A stretch of 64,000 bases of DNA from Microvirga lotononidis (GTDB lineage: Bacteria > Pseudomonadota > Alphaproteobacteria > Rhizobiales > Beijerinckiaceae). Position 1 is the first letter of the stretch. Every line of letters begins with the position of its first letter. The notes beneath the pieces were generated by a model. It saw nothing but the letters and a program-made list of their open reading frames with translations. It was not told the DNA's origin and searched no databases. Position numbers and translations under genes: made by a program. Positions 11,727-19,397 of this stretch are shown here, piece by piece. The stretch covers positions 248,001 to 312,000 of the forward strand of contig NZ_CP141048.1 of the NCBI RefSeq assembly GCF_034627025.1. Direction: 5' to 3'.

Positions 11727-12500
11727 TTATTCCTGTGCATGAGCAAGGGCGGATCTGTGCCCTAGGCCCTGGGCGATCTCAAACTCGACGAGGAGCGGCA
11801 GGTGATCCGAGGCGACGCGGGCAAGCGGCGTCCGAACGGTCTCGACCCGCAGGACGCGCACGGAGCGGCTGACGAAGACGTGGTCGATGCGCAACATCGG
11901 CAACCGGGAGGGAAAGGTCGGCCTGGGCCGGGGAAGCCGGATCTGAGCCTGCGCGTCGCACAGGTGCGAGGCCAGCCGACGGTAGGCCCTGGACCGAGGC
12001 GTGGCGTTGAGATCGCCGACCAGGAGCACCGGGTCCCGGCAGGCTTGGTGCCCGAGCCATCGCGGCCCCAGCAAAGTGTCGATCTGGGCCAGTCGCTCAT
12101 GCCGGCGCAGACCCAGATGGGTGTTGATCACCTGAACGTCGCTGCCGCCGATCCGGACAGAGGCCCAGAGGGCCCCCCTTGGCTCCAAGCCGGGCTTGCG
12201 CACCCATCCCGGCAGCGCTTCCGCCTTCACGAGCTGCGAGGGCCTGTGGGTCAGAATGGCGTTGCCGTATTCCTCCTCGAGCACCTTCAGGCTGGCATGG
12301 AAATGCACTTGCATCCCGAGTGCCTGCGCGATCGCGTGAGCCTGGTCGATGCCGCCCGTGCGCAGGCGCCCCACGTCGAGTTCCTGAAGGGCAACCACAT
12401 CCGGCTCGTAAGCGGCGATCACATCGGCGATCCGGGATGGGGAGAGCCGGCCATCCGTCCCGAGACAGCGGTGCACGTTATAGGTCAGAATTCGCGGCAC
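11727..12500 (-). CDS. Endonuclease/exonuclease/phosphatase family protein (YbhP-like)
   Basis: The 257-residue protein has the fold signature of metal-dependent phosphodiesterases: LTYNVHRCLG at the start, PDVVALQELDVG with the metal-binding Glu, VINTHLGL, LLVGDLNATPRS and, near the end, RIDHVFVS and SDHLPLLVEFE with the catalytic His. I chose the GTG at 12500 because GGGGGG lies just upstream and the family begins a few residues before LTYNVH. The frame continues upstream but would overlap the next gene. It is a YbhP counterpart in the ybhN/clsB/ybhP neighbourhood, so a phospholipid-related phosphodiesterase is more likely than a nuclease. The substrate is not deducible. Confidence 0.8.
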   Translation of the reverse strand: MPRILTYNVHRCLGTDGRLSPSRIADVIAAYEPDVVALQELDVGRLRTGGIDQAHAIAQALGMQVHFHASLKVLEEEYGNAILTHRPSQLVKAEALPGWVRKPGLEPRGALWASVRIGGSDVQVINTHLGLRRHERLAQIDTLLGPRWLGHQACRDPVLLVGDLNATPRSRAYRRLASHLCDAQAQIRLPRPRPTFPSRLPMLRIDHVFVSRSVRVLRVETVRTPLARVASDHLPLLVEFEIAQGLGHRSALAHAQE

Positions 12501-12649
12501 TCGCCCCCCCTGTCGCAACCCTCCCTGCGCGACCGTCTCCGATCCGTGAGGGCCAATTCGGTCCAGTTTGAAGCCAAACTCGGATCGCCTGGGGTTGGAT
12601 CCCGCCAAGCCTGACACTGCGGGAGGAAGCTCCTTCCAGCAGCCTGCCG

Positions 12650-13951
12650 TCATTCCATAGGTTTCGGCTGGACGGGGCGGATGGTCAGGAGTGCGGCTGC
12701 GAGGGTGACGGCGGCAATCCACCACCCCTGCCACGCGCCGTGGCTGACGAGGGCGATGGCGCTCGCCGTCATAAGAGTCATCAGGCCCACCCGCCGGACA
12801 TCCTCCGGTGCGCCCGAAAGGCACCTCAGAACCCACAGGACGAGAGCGGACAGAAGCAGGGCGCCTACGGCCCCCAGTTCGACCCAGACCTGCAGGAAGG
12901 CGTTATGAGGATGGCCGACCCTGAGCATTGGACGGTAGGCAGGGTCGATCTGCGCCGCGACCGGATGGCGGGCCATGTGCGGCGAGGACGAGAAGCCTGT
13001 TCCGAGGACCGGGAAGTGGTGCGTGACGTCGCTGAACGCCTGCCACAGGGCAATGCGCTCCCGCGAATGGCCGGCCTTGGTCGCCTCGACCACGGATTCG
13101 GGCAAATTCCTCATGGCGCTCCCGAAAAAGGGCTGCATCCAGATCAGGCCGAGGAGGACGACCGTCAGAAACCGCTTGACCCAGATGAACGGGGCGTAGC
13201 TCAGCGCAAAGGTTCCCACCGCAACCAGCGAGCCGAGCTTTGCGGCCTCGCTGTCGGAGACGAAGATGGTGCCTATACCGATGAGCAGCAGCGCCGAGCA
13301 GAGCATGCGATGCGAGCGAAAATCGACCAGAACGAGAACGGGCGCCAGCAGGAGCAAAATCGTCACCACAGGCCTGTTGTGAATGAAACCGCCAATGCGC
13401 TCGGGCAGAAATCGTCTCAATGGGAATTTGAGCAGAAGCTCGACTGCGATCAGTCCTGCGGCGATCAGCATCGTCCATGCGAGGGCTTTCGCCATCCATT
13501 GCGGCGGAGGAGCGGCACGCCAGCTCATGATCAGGGCCGCGCTCGACACGGCAGGCAGCACGGCCTCACCCCAGGAAAACAAGCCGACAGCCGGACCAAT
13601 CGCCCAGCTGAGAGAGATCAGCGGATAGGCAATCCCGCAGAGCACGAGGAGCAGGACGCCCGGTCGCACATTCTTGAACGGCGATCGATCGGATCCGATC
13701 GCACCAGAGGCCAAGCGTGAAGCAAGCACGAAGAAGGCCGCGCAAGCCAGCAACAATGGCGAGGAGCGATTGGCGACCACCATCGCTATCGGCAGGAGAA
13801 CGATGAATCCATGGCCGATATTGTCCAGATGAACTCCGAGCCTCTTCTGCCTGCCGGCAACGGATCTTGGGGAAATATCGTCCACGCTTACAGTCTTCTG
13901 CGGATCGCCGACATGGTCTTGCTCATGGTCCCCTTTAGCATCCGCAATCAT
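12650..13951 (-). CDS. O-antigen ligase/polymerase-like membrane protein
   Basis: From the ATG at 13951 the product has 433 residues with about ten hydrophobic segments. One stretch, VGHPHNAFLQVWVELGAVGA, is the conserved periplasmic loop of the Wzy/WaaL family (O-antigen ligase, Pfam Wzy_C). A larger hydrophilic loop precedes it, holding VEATKAGHSRERIALWQAF, a further family hallmark. Such enzymes join or polymerise undecaprenyl-linked sugar chains at the periplasmic face. No glycosyltransferases or other surface-polysaccharide genes are near, so the polymer is unknown. Open frame continues upstream of 13951, but the sequence there is unlike membrane protein. Confidence 0.75.
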   Translation of the reverse strand: MIADAKGDHEQDHVGDPQKTVSVDDISPRSVAGRQKRLGVHLDNIGHGFIVLLPIAMVVANRSSPLLLACAAFFVLASRLASGAIGSDRSPFKNVRPGVLLLVLCGIAYPLISLSWAIGPAVGLFSWGEAVLPAVSSAALIMSWRAAPPPQWMAKALAWTMLIAAGLIAVELLLKFPLRRFLPERIGGFIHNRPVVTILLLLAPVLVLVDFRSHRMLCSALLLIGIGTIFVSDSEAAKLGSLVAVGTFALSYAPFIWVKRFLTVVLLGLIWMQPFFGSAMRNLPESVVEATKAGHSRERIALWQAFSDVTHHFPVLGTGFSSSPHMARHPVAAQIDPAYRPMLRVGHPHNAFLQVWVELGAVGALLLSALVLWVLRCLSGAPEDVRRVGLMTLMTASAIALVSHGAWQGWWIAAVTLAAALLTIRPVQPKPME

Positions 13952-14299
13952 GCGCCTTCTCGTTATTCGAAATCCTGTAACCCGGCCGCCGGATCGGTCT
14001 TGAGCACCGATCAGGAGCGCAACAGCACGGGTAGTCGATATGAAACAACATTCATAGCCTAGAAAGATTGGAGTCCACTCGAATGACGGAATGTCCCTCG
14101 GTCGCTCCGACGGCCAGATTTGACAGATTCTATCGGCGACATGCCATGGTAACCGATTGGTGAAGTTCGAGGCAACGGGCACCGCCCTTACGGAAAGCTA
14201 GTGCATCGCGCTTCAAAGTGGACTCACGTTCCGGCACGACAGGCTCGGCGGCTCCCCATCCGGACTGGTTTTCAGGTCGAGACGACCGGAGGGCGCTCT
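13952..14299. other. Upstream part of the ligase/serA divergent spacer
   Basis: No gene is visible. A 7-base inverted repeat GATCGGT/ACCGATC with a 7-base loop lies at 13992-14012 and could be an operator or hairpin in the leader of the ligase gene. The rest shows no recognisable element. Confidence 0.45.
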
Positions 14300-14340
14300 A
14301 AAAGAAACGGGAGCCGTGCGTACATCCGGCACTGGCTCCC
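14300..14340 (-). terminator. Intrinsic terminator with no upstream protein gene
   Basis: Read on the minus strand: GGGAGCC, a bulged A, GTGC, a 9-base loop, GCAC, GGCTCCC, then GTTTCTTTT. That is an 11-base-pair stem with one bulge followed by a U-rich tail, the best intrinsic terminator I see in the window. On the plus strand the stem is not followed by T residues. Confidence 0.7.
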
Positions 14341-14510
14341 ATCTCCTTGACCGGCTGCCGCTGCACCCGGATTGATTCATCATAGTCCAGACCGACCTGG
14401 TGGGGACGGCGCATTGGAGGTACCGGAATGCCCACCCGAGGGCTGCCCTGCCCTCTGGGACATGGGCGCGATGCACCGAAAGGGGCTTGCGCCCCCGTTC
14501 CCGCGCGGTA
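14300..14510 (-). ncRNA. Candidate small RNA antisense to the serA leader
   Basis: On the minus strand a terminator-like hairpin at 14309-14340, followed by GTTTCTTTT, has no gene in front of it: serA starts at 14544 on the other strand. The 170 bases before the terminator contain stable hairpins at 14482-14495 (GGGGC/GCCCC), 14435-14459 (9 base pairs with one bulge) and 14411-14431 (GCATT/AATGC). A transcript running from about 14510 to 14300 would be a structured RNA of roughly 200 bases ending in an intrinsic terminator. The 5' end is a guess. I cannot match it to 6S RNA, tmRNA, the AbcR family or any other family I can recall. Confidence is moderate because only structure supports it. Confidence 0.45.
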
Positions 14511-14543
14511 TGCCATCCCGGCACATGGCGAATTGGAGCTGAC
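14405..14543 (+). promoter_or_regulatory. Structured leader upstream of serA
   Basis: The 140 bases before serA hold several inverted repeats: GCATT/AATGC (14411-14431), a 9-pair stem (14435-14443 with 14450-14459), GGGGC/GCCCC (14482-14495) and GCCAT/ATGGC (14512-14529). If transcribed with serA they would form a folded leader. The same repeats could instead belong to the minus-strand RNA proposed here. No known riboswitch consensus is evident. Confidence 0.35.
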
Positions 14544-15791
14544 ATGTCCGAGATGTTCTCTCTTCAGAAAGACAAGATCCGCGTTCTCCTGCTCGAAGGC
14601 GTGAACGACAGTGCTGTCGAACTGATCAGAGGCGCCGGCTACACGAACCTGACCCATCTCAAGACGGCCCTGGACGAGGCCGAGCTGATCGAAGCCCTGC
14701 AGGGCGTCCATCTGCTGGGCATTCGCTCGCGGACGCAGCTGACGGGCAAGGTCCTGCAAGCGGCCAACAGGTTGATCGCCGTCGGGTGCTTCAGCGTCGG
14801 CACCAATCAGGTGGACCTGGAGGCCGCGCGTCAGGCGGGTATCCCGATCTTCAACGCCCCCTTCTCCAACACCCGAAGCGTGGCCGAGCTCGTGATCGGC
14901 GAGATCGTGATGTTGCTGCGGCGGACTTTCCCCAAATCCGTGGCGGCTCATGCCGGGCAATGGGATAAATCCGCCGCCGACAGCCACGAGGTCCGCGGCA
15001 AGACCCTCGGCATCGTCGGCTACGGCAATATCGGCTCGCAGCTTTCCTACCTGGCCGAGGCAATGGGCATGCGGGTCATCTTCTTCGACCAGACGGACAA
15101 GCTCCGTCATGGCAACACGGAGCCCGCCGACAGCCTGCACGCCCTGTTGGGCCAGAGCGACGTGGTCAGCCTGCACGTTCCCGAGACGCCGGCCACCCAT
15201 GGCATGATCGGCAAGGCCGAGATCGCAGCCATGAAGAAGGGCGCCTATCTCATCAACAACAGCCGCGGCACGGTCGTCGACCTCGACGCGCTGGCCGAGG
15301 CCCTGCGGAGCGGCCATCTTCGCGGTGGCGCCGTGGACGTGTTCCCCGTCGAGCCCGCCTCGAACAAGGAACCGTTCGTCACGCCGCTGCAAGGCCTGCC
15401 CAACGTTATTCTGACACCGCATATCGGCGGATCGACGGAGGAGGCCCAGGAACGCATCGGCGCCGAGGTCGCGAAGAAGCTCGTCGAATACTCCGATGTC
15501 GGCACGACCGTCGGAGCGGTCAACTTCCCGCAGGTTCAGCTGCCGTCCCGTGCAGCGGGGACGCGCTACATCCATGTGCACCGGAACGTGCCCGGCATTC
15601 TCGGTCGCCTCAACAACGTCTTCTCGCAGCGCGGCCTCAACATCACGGGCCAGCATCTGCAGACGGACGGCGAGATCGGCTACGTGGTGATCGAAGCGGA
15701 AGGGCTCCCCGGGCAAAGCCGCGAAACCCTCAACGAGATCCGTGCTCTTGATGGAACCATCCGGGCACGGCTGCTCTATGCCAGAGGATAA
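14544..15791 (+). CDS. serA: D-3-phosphoglycerate dehydrogenase with ACT domain
   Basis: SerA oxidises 3-phosphoglycerate to 3-phosphohydroxypyruvate, the first step of serine synthesis. The 415-residue length and layout match the E. coli-type enzyme. The NAD-binding motif LGIVGYGNIGSQL lies near residue 155, the substrate and catalytic region has INNSRGTVVDLDAL and LTPHIGGSTEEAQ, and the C-terminal ACT domain (about 340-415) includes VPGILGRLNNVFSQRGLNIT. The ACT domain usually binds serine for feedback inhibition. I chose the ATG at 14544 because of the GGAG box 6 bases upstream and the family N-terminus; the frame is open further upstream. The leader contains several hairpins, described separately. 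Confidence 0.95.
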   Translation: MSEMFSLQKDKIRVLLLEGVNDSAVELIRGAGYTNLTHLKTALDEAELIEALQGVHLLGIRSRTQLTGKVLQAANRLIAVGCFSVGTNQVDLEAARQAGIPIFNAPFSNTRSVAELVIGEIVMLLRRTFPKSVAAHAGQWDKSAADSHEVRGKTLGIVGYGNIGSQLSYLAEAMGMRVIFFDQTDKLRHGNTEPADSLHALLGQSDVVSLHVPETPATHGMIGKAEIAAMKKGAYLINNSRGTVVDLDALAEALRSGHLRGGAVDVFPVEPASNKEPFVTPLQGLPNVILTPHIGGSTEEAQERIGAEVAKKLVEYSDVGTTVGAVNFPQVQLPSRAAGTRYIHVHRNVPGILGRLNNVFSQRGLNITGQHLQTDGEIGYVVIEAEGLPGQSRETLNEIRALDGTIRARLLYARG

Positions 15792-15805
15792 CCGTCACGG
15801 TTTCA

Positions 15806-15819
15806 CAGGAAGCTTCCTG
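15806..15819. repeat. Perfect 14-base palindrome after serA
   Basis: CAGGAAGCTTCCTG is fully self-complementary and lies 15 bases after the serA stop and about 90 bases before the next gene. It could be an operator for that gene or part of a transcript end. There is no T-rich tail. Confidence 0.35.
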
Positions 15820-15906
15820 AAGCATTCGTGCTGAAGTCATGCTACCGTCAGGGAGGCCCTCCTCCTAGGAGACAAGAGTGCAAGTTGGCGGAGCAGGCGT
15901 AGAACC

Positions 15907-16485
15907 GTGATTTCCGATGTTCGAGGTAAGTTGCGCAGCTTCTTGCAGCAAGTTGCGTCCCGCCTCCTCCGCCTGAGGGCCCGGGCCAGGATTGCCGGCG
16001 GCAAACCGGACGCCGCTCCTGCTCAGCAGACTTCCACGAAGGTCTATGCTCGCCTGGACGAACCGGATCGCGTATCATCGGCGCTCCATTCCGTCAGTGC
16101 ATCGCTTCGGCACCACGTTGCCGACGATTTCACTCCTCCGCCACGCTCAGGCATCGAAGACTTGGGACGCTCAATCGACATGAATGCTTCCGTGGATACC
16201 CTGGCCGAACAGATGCTGACTCTCGTTGACATCGTCTCGGCCCAGGAAAGGGACATCAAGGCGCTCAAGGAGCAATGCCGCAGGCTCGAAGAACACGACC
16301 AGGCGATCGTGGTCGCCTTCTCGACCTTCTTCCACGTCCTGTCGGCGGGACGCGTCGCCAAGCTGAGCGAGATCGCCCATATCCTTAACAACATCATCAA
16401 GATCGCCGAACAGGAAGGACGACCGCCCGCGTCCATCAAGTTCCTGCAGGACCTCGCCGCCATGCTCCCGGACGATCAACGCTGA
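15907..16485 (+). CDS. Hypothetical protein with a coiled-coil segment
   Basis: I do not recognise this 192-residue protein. It begins with a GTG. The first 45 residues are basic (RGKLRSFLQQVASRLLRLRA) and might form an amphipathic helix. A Pro/Ser-rich linker follows. The part after about residue 100 is predicted helical, with a heptad-like stretch (IVSAQERDIKALKEQCRRLE) and a hydrophobic AFSTFFHVLSAGRVAKLSEI. The tail ends in SIKFLQDLAAMLPDD. No signal peptide or membrane segment is evident. It stands alone between serA and an unrelated membrane protein. The start is uncertain, since an internal ATG near residue 92 would keep only the coiled coil. Confidence 0.55.
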   Translation: MISDVRGKLRSFLQQVASRLLRLRARARIAGGKPDAAPAQQTSTKVYARLDEPDRVSSALHSVSASLRHHVADDFTPPPRSGIEDLGRSIDMNASVDTLAEQMLTLVDIVSAQERDIKALKEQCRRLEEHDQAIVVAFSTFFHVLSAGRVAKLSEIAHILNNIIKIAEQEGRPPASIKFLQDLAAMLPDDQR

Positions 16486-16609
16486 GGAGCCGTCGAAGCA
16501 AAGTGTCGGGGCCTTGAGAGTATCCTCCTGACAGCGCACGGAATTCGCCCGGCAATTAATCATCCGTTAACCACGTTCCTTCACCTTGAGGAAACTATCG
16601 ACGTGGAGC

Positions 16610-16790
16610 GGCCCCGTCCGACGTCCCACTCGTTGAAGAGCGCATCATCCGGGGCGGATCCGGAGGGCCGCGTCAGCGAAAGCCGGGGCCACTTTTCACT
16701 GGCGTGACCCTTCGGGTTCGCACGATGCGCCATAGCATCGAACGCAAAAGTGGGAACCGGTTTTGCGTGGAAAGATGCGAAAAACAAAGA
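16610..16790. repeat. Dispersed intergenic repeat element
   Basis: The 356-base gap 16486-16841 contains no gene. Within it, AAAAGTGGGAACCGGTTTTG (16746-16765) sits in an inverted repeat CGCAAAA/TTTTGCG with an 11-base centre. The flanks (GAGCGCATCATCCGGGGC, then GGAGGGCCGCGTCAGCG) resemble a repeat family I associate with Hyphomicrobiales genomes. A degenerate match to the flank occurs at about 37460-37510 (GAGCGCATCGTTCGGGGC and AGGGCCGCACGATGCGCC). Confidence 0.5.
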
Positions 16791-16841
16791 AGAGAGCTGA
16801 TTTCGCGTAAGTGGAAACAGCTCTAGAGGCGAAGGAAGTCA

Positions 16842-17447
16842 ATGATGTCGACGGAACGGGCCGAAGCGGCACTCGAATTGGCAATCGCCAAACATGTCGC
16901 CATTTCCTTCCAGCGGAGCGGCCGGAACACGGATGTCACCATCGCGGCGCGGAGCCGAAGCCGCATCACGGACAGCTTCCGGCACGGCGAATTCCAGACG
17001 GAGCAGGACAACCGGCCACCCGCACTGGTCGCGTTCTATCGCAATATCACGGCAGCATTTGCGCCGGTTGCAATCGAACCGCATGCGCCGGAACGCTCAT
17101 CGCACCTGTACGATATCAAAGATTCGCTCGTAACCCTGCGCGGCGCGCTGTCCACGGTCTCGCAGAAGTCCAGAATGGATCACGCGAAGATTCAGCTTCT
17201 GATCGAGCGGCAGCAATTGCTGGTGAAGAACCAACTCACCGAGGGCTTCGGGCGCATCGAGTCCTGGATCCTCTCTCTGTCGTTCCTCGGCCTCGTTCTC
17301 CTGAATGCCGTCAGCCTTCTCTGGGCTCTGCCCTTTCTCGGCTTCAGCATCGGCAGAGCCTGGTATCTCGACAGAACCTGCAAGCGCCGTCTCAGGAAGA
17401 TCTCTGACATCGATGCCCTGATCGACCGGATCGAGCGGGCGTCCTGA
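16842..17447 (+). CDS. Hypothetical membrane-anchored protein
   Basis: I do not recognise this 201-residue protein. The N-terminal 90 residues look soluble. Residues around 100-145 are helical and charged (MDHAKIQLLIERQQLLVKNQ). Near the C-terminus one long or two short hydrophobic segments follow (ILSLSFLGLVLLNAVSLLWA and LPFLGFSIGRAWYL). A basic, helical tail ends the protein (RRLRKISDIDALIDRIER). A tail-anchored inner-membrane protein with its bulk in the cytoplasm is plausible. A second open frame overlaps it, but its translation lacks this order. It is convergent with the cyclodeaminase-like gene, 14 bases away. Confidence 0.55.
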   Translation: MMSTERAEAALELAIAKHVAISFQRSGRNTDVTIAARSRSRITDSFRHGEFQTEQDNRPPALVAFYRNITAAFAPVAIEPHAPERSSHLYDIKDSLVTLRGALSTVSQKSRMDHAKIQLLIERQQLLVKNQLTEGFGRIESWILSLSFLGLVLLNAVSLLWALPFLGFSIGRAWYLDRTCKRRLRKISDIDALIDRIERAS

Positions 17448-17461
17448 TAGGGATGGATCCG

Positions 17462-18421
17462 TCACGAATGCTTCAGAACGGCCGACGCGATCGCGATATC
17501 CTGGACGGCCAGCCCCGAGAATGCAGAAACGGTGATCTGGTCCGCCGTCTCACGGCCTCTCGCCTTGCCCATGACGATCTCACCGATCTCGGCCACGGTA
17601 TTCATGGCTGACGGATCGCCCCCGTAGGCATGTCCGAGCTCGCCTCTTGACTGAGCCTGAACCCTGCTATCCGTCACGACGATATCGGCATTGTGGATGA
17701 TCGATGCATCCAGCTCCTGCTTGTCGGCACTGTCGGCACCGATGGCAGTGATGTGTGTACCGGGCTGGAGATCACGCCATACGAGCAGCGGCGACGGGCT
17801 GGCGGTCGCCGTGACGATCAACCGACAACGGGACGCGACCTCTGCCGGCGACGATGCGACCTCGACGGAGAAATCCTTCTCCTGCATCCGTCGCGCATAG
17901 GCCGAAGCCCGTTCAGGATTGCGCCCCCAGACCACGATATTGCGGCAGGGCCTGACGGATTGCAGCAGTTGCACCTGAAGCTCCGCCTGGATGCCGCACC
18001 CGAGCACGCCGATGGGTTCCACCGTCTCAGGCGCCAAGTGCTTCGCCGCGACGGCACCGGCGGCGGCCGTGCGCAGATCCGTCAGCCGGCCGCGATCATT
18101 CAGCACCGCCGCCAGCTCTCCCGTGTCCTTCCTGAAGACGAGGAGCAGCCCGTCGCTGCTGCTGAGGCCCCGTGCGGGATTGTTCCAGAACCCCGAAGCG
18201 ATCTTGATCACATAGGTATCGCCGCTGGTCAGATACCCATATTTGATGTGCACCTCTCCCGGCGGTTCTTCGAGCAATAGCTCACCGGGTGCCGGCACCA
18301 CGGCCTCGCCGCGGGAGAAGGCCGCGAAAGCCCCTTCCATCAGACCGACCAGATCGAGACCTTTCAGGCGTTCTTCGATCTGCGCGAGATCGAGAAAGGT
18401 GATGGAGGATGCAGTCACCAT
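17462..18421 (-). CDS. Ornithine cyclodeaminase / mu-crystallin family protein
   Basis: The 319-residue protein is of the ornithine cyclodeaminase family, NAD(P)-dependent enzymes acting on amino or imino acids (ornithine to proline, ketimine reduction, alanine dehydrogenation). Family motifs are VPAPGELLLEEPPGEVHIKY, the conserved RLTDLRTAAAGAVAAKHLAP at about 110-130 and the Rossmann motif IGVLGCGIQAELQVQLL. It lies 13 bases after a threonine-dehydratase-like gene in an apparent five-gene set that also includes an M20 peptidase and aminotransferases. The pair cyclodeaminase plus dehydratase recalls EutC and EutB of ectoine breakdown, but EutD and EutE homologues are absent. The substrate is therefore open. 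Confidence 0.85.
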   Translation of the reverse strand: MVTASSITFLDLAQIEERLKGLDLVGLMEGAFAAFSRGEAVVPAPGELLLEEPPGEVHIKYGYLTSGDTYVIKIASGFWNNPARGLSSSDGLLLVFRKDTGELAAVLNDRGRLTDLRTAAAGAVAAKHLAPETVEPIGVLGCGIQAELQVQLLQSVRPCRNIVVWGRNPERASAYARRMQEKDFSVEVASSPAEVASRCRLIVTATASPSPLLVWRDLQPGTHITAIGADSADKQELDASIIHNADIVVTDSRVQAQSRGELGHAYGGDPSAMNTVAEIGEIVMGKARGRETADQITVSAFSGLAVQDIAIASAVLKHS

Positions 18422-18434
18422 GGCGGTCGGGACC

Positions 18435-19397
18435 CTAACCGTTCAGGACAGAGAAAATCTTATCGCGGTCGAAATTCGCCCCGCACAGAACGATGACGTT
18501 CCTCTGTCCTTTGCAGCGTTCGGCAACTTTGAGGAACCCGGCCAGGGCGAGGGCCGCCGCGCCCTCGACGATTTGGTTTTCCTTCAAGGCCAGATCCTTG
18601 AGAGCGCCGGCAATCTCGGCCTCGGTACAGGTCACGACCTCGTCGATGACGGACATGGCCAGGGGCAGGGTCATGCTGTCCTCATCGATGCCGCCGGCAA
18701 CGCCATCGGCGAGCGTGTCGAAATGCTCGGTTTCGACCACGCGCCCGGCGATGATCGAAGCGGCCAGCGCAGCGGAGTTTCGAGCCGCCACACCGAAGAC
18801 ACGGGTCTGCGGACTGAAGCTCTTGAGAACGGAACCGATGCCGCCGATCAGCCCGCCTCCCCCCATGGCGACGAAGACATTGTCGATGCTCTCGGCCTGC
18901 TCCAGCAGCTCCAATCCGATGGTCCCCTGCCCGGCCACGATCTCGGGATCGTTGTAGGGAGAGACATAGACGAGGCCGCGCGAAGCAGCTTCCTGCTGGG
19001 CATGAAGTTCCGCGAGCCCGCTCTCGGCGCCGTGCAGGATCACATCGACGTTGAACGAGCGGATCCGTTCGAGTTTCGCCGGGGCGACGTTCTCAGGCAG
19101 CACGACGGTCAAGGCCTGACCGATCGAGCTCGCCGCCTGCGCCGATGCGATGCCGTGATTGCCGGAGGACGCGGTGATGACCGCGCGGTCGCTCCCGAGC
19201 GCCGTCATCTTGCTCGCCGCACCTCGGATCTTGAAGGAGCCGGTCAGCTGAAAATTTTCGGCCTTGAAGAAGACGGATGATCCCGTCTCGATCCCGATCC
19301 GGCGGGACGGCAGAAGAGGCGTCTCATAGATATGGTGGCGAATGCGTCGACGCGACTGAACCGACCGCGCGGCGGACTCGAAAACGATGCTGGTCAT
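18435..19397 (-). CDS. PLP-dependent threonine-dehydratase-like enzyme
   Basis: This 320-residue fold-type II PLP enzyme resembles threonine/serine dehydratases and EutB-type hydroxyectoine enzymes. The Schiff-base Lys is at about 56 in LTGSFKIRGAASK, the Asn/Gly loop is ASSGNHG and the glycine-rich phosphate loop is VAMGGGGLIGGIG. It lacks a C-terminal regulatory ACT domain, so it is probably the catabolic form. The ATG at 19397 overlaps the stop of the upstream M20 gene as ATGA, which fixes the start although the frame continues upstream. Expected chemistry is beta-elimination of an amino acid with a leaving group, giving a 2-oxo acid and ammonia. Confidence 0.87.
   Translation of the reverse strand: MTSIVFESAARSVQSRRRIRHHIYETPLLPSRRIGIETGSSVFFKAENFQLTGSFKIRGAASKMTALGSDRAVITASSGNHGIASAQAASSIGQALTVVLPENVAPAKLERIRSFNVDVILHGAESGLAELHAQQEAASRGLVYVSPYNDPEIVAGQGTIGLELLEQAESIDNVFVAMGGGGLIGGIGSVLKSFSPQTRVFGVAARNSAALAASIIAGRVVETEHFDTLADGVAGGIDEDSMTLPLAMSVIDEVVTCTEAEIAGALKDLALKENQIVEGAAALALAGFLKVAERCKGQRNVIVLCGANFDRDKIFSVLNG

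Noticed and set aside
17462..19397. Assignment of the cyclodeaminase and dehydratase as EutC and EutB of ectoine breakdown
   Set aside because: EutD, EutE and the usual ectoine transporter and regulators are absent, so the specific gene names are not justified.
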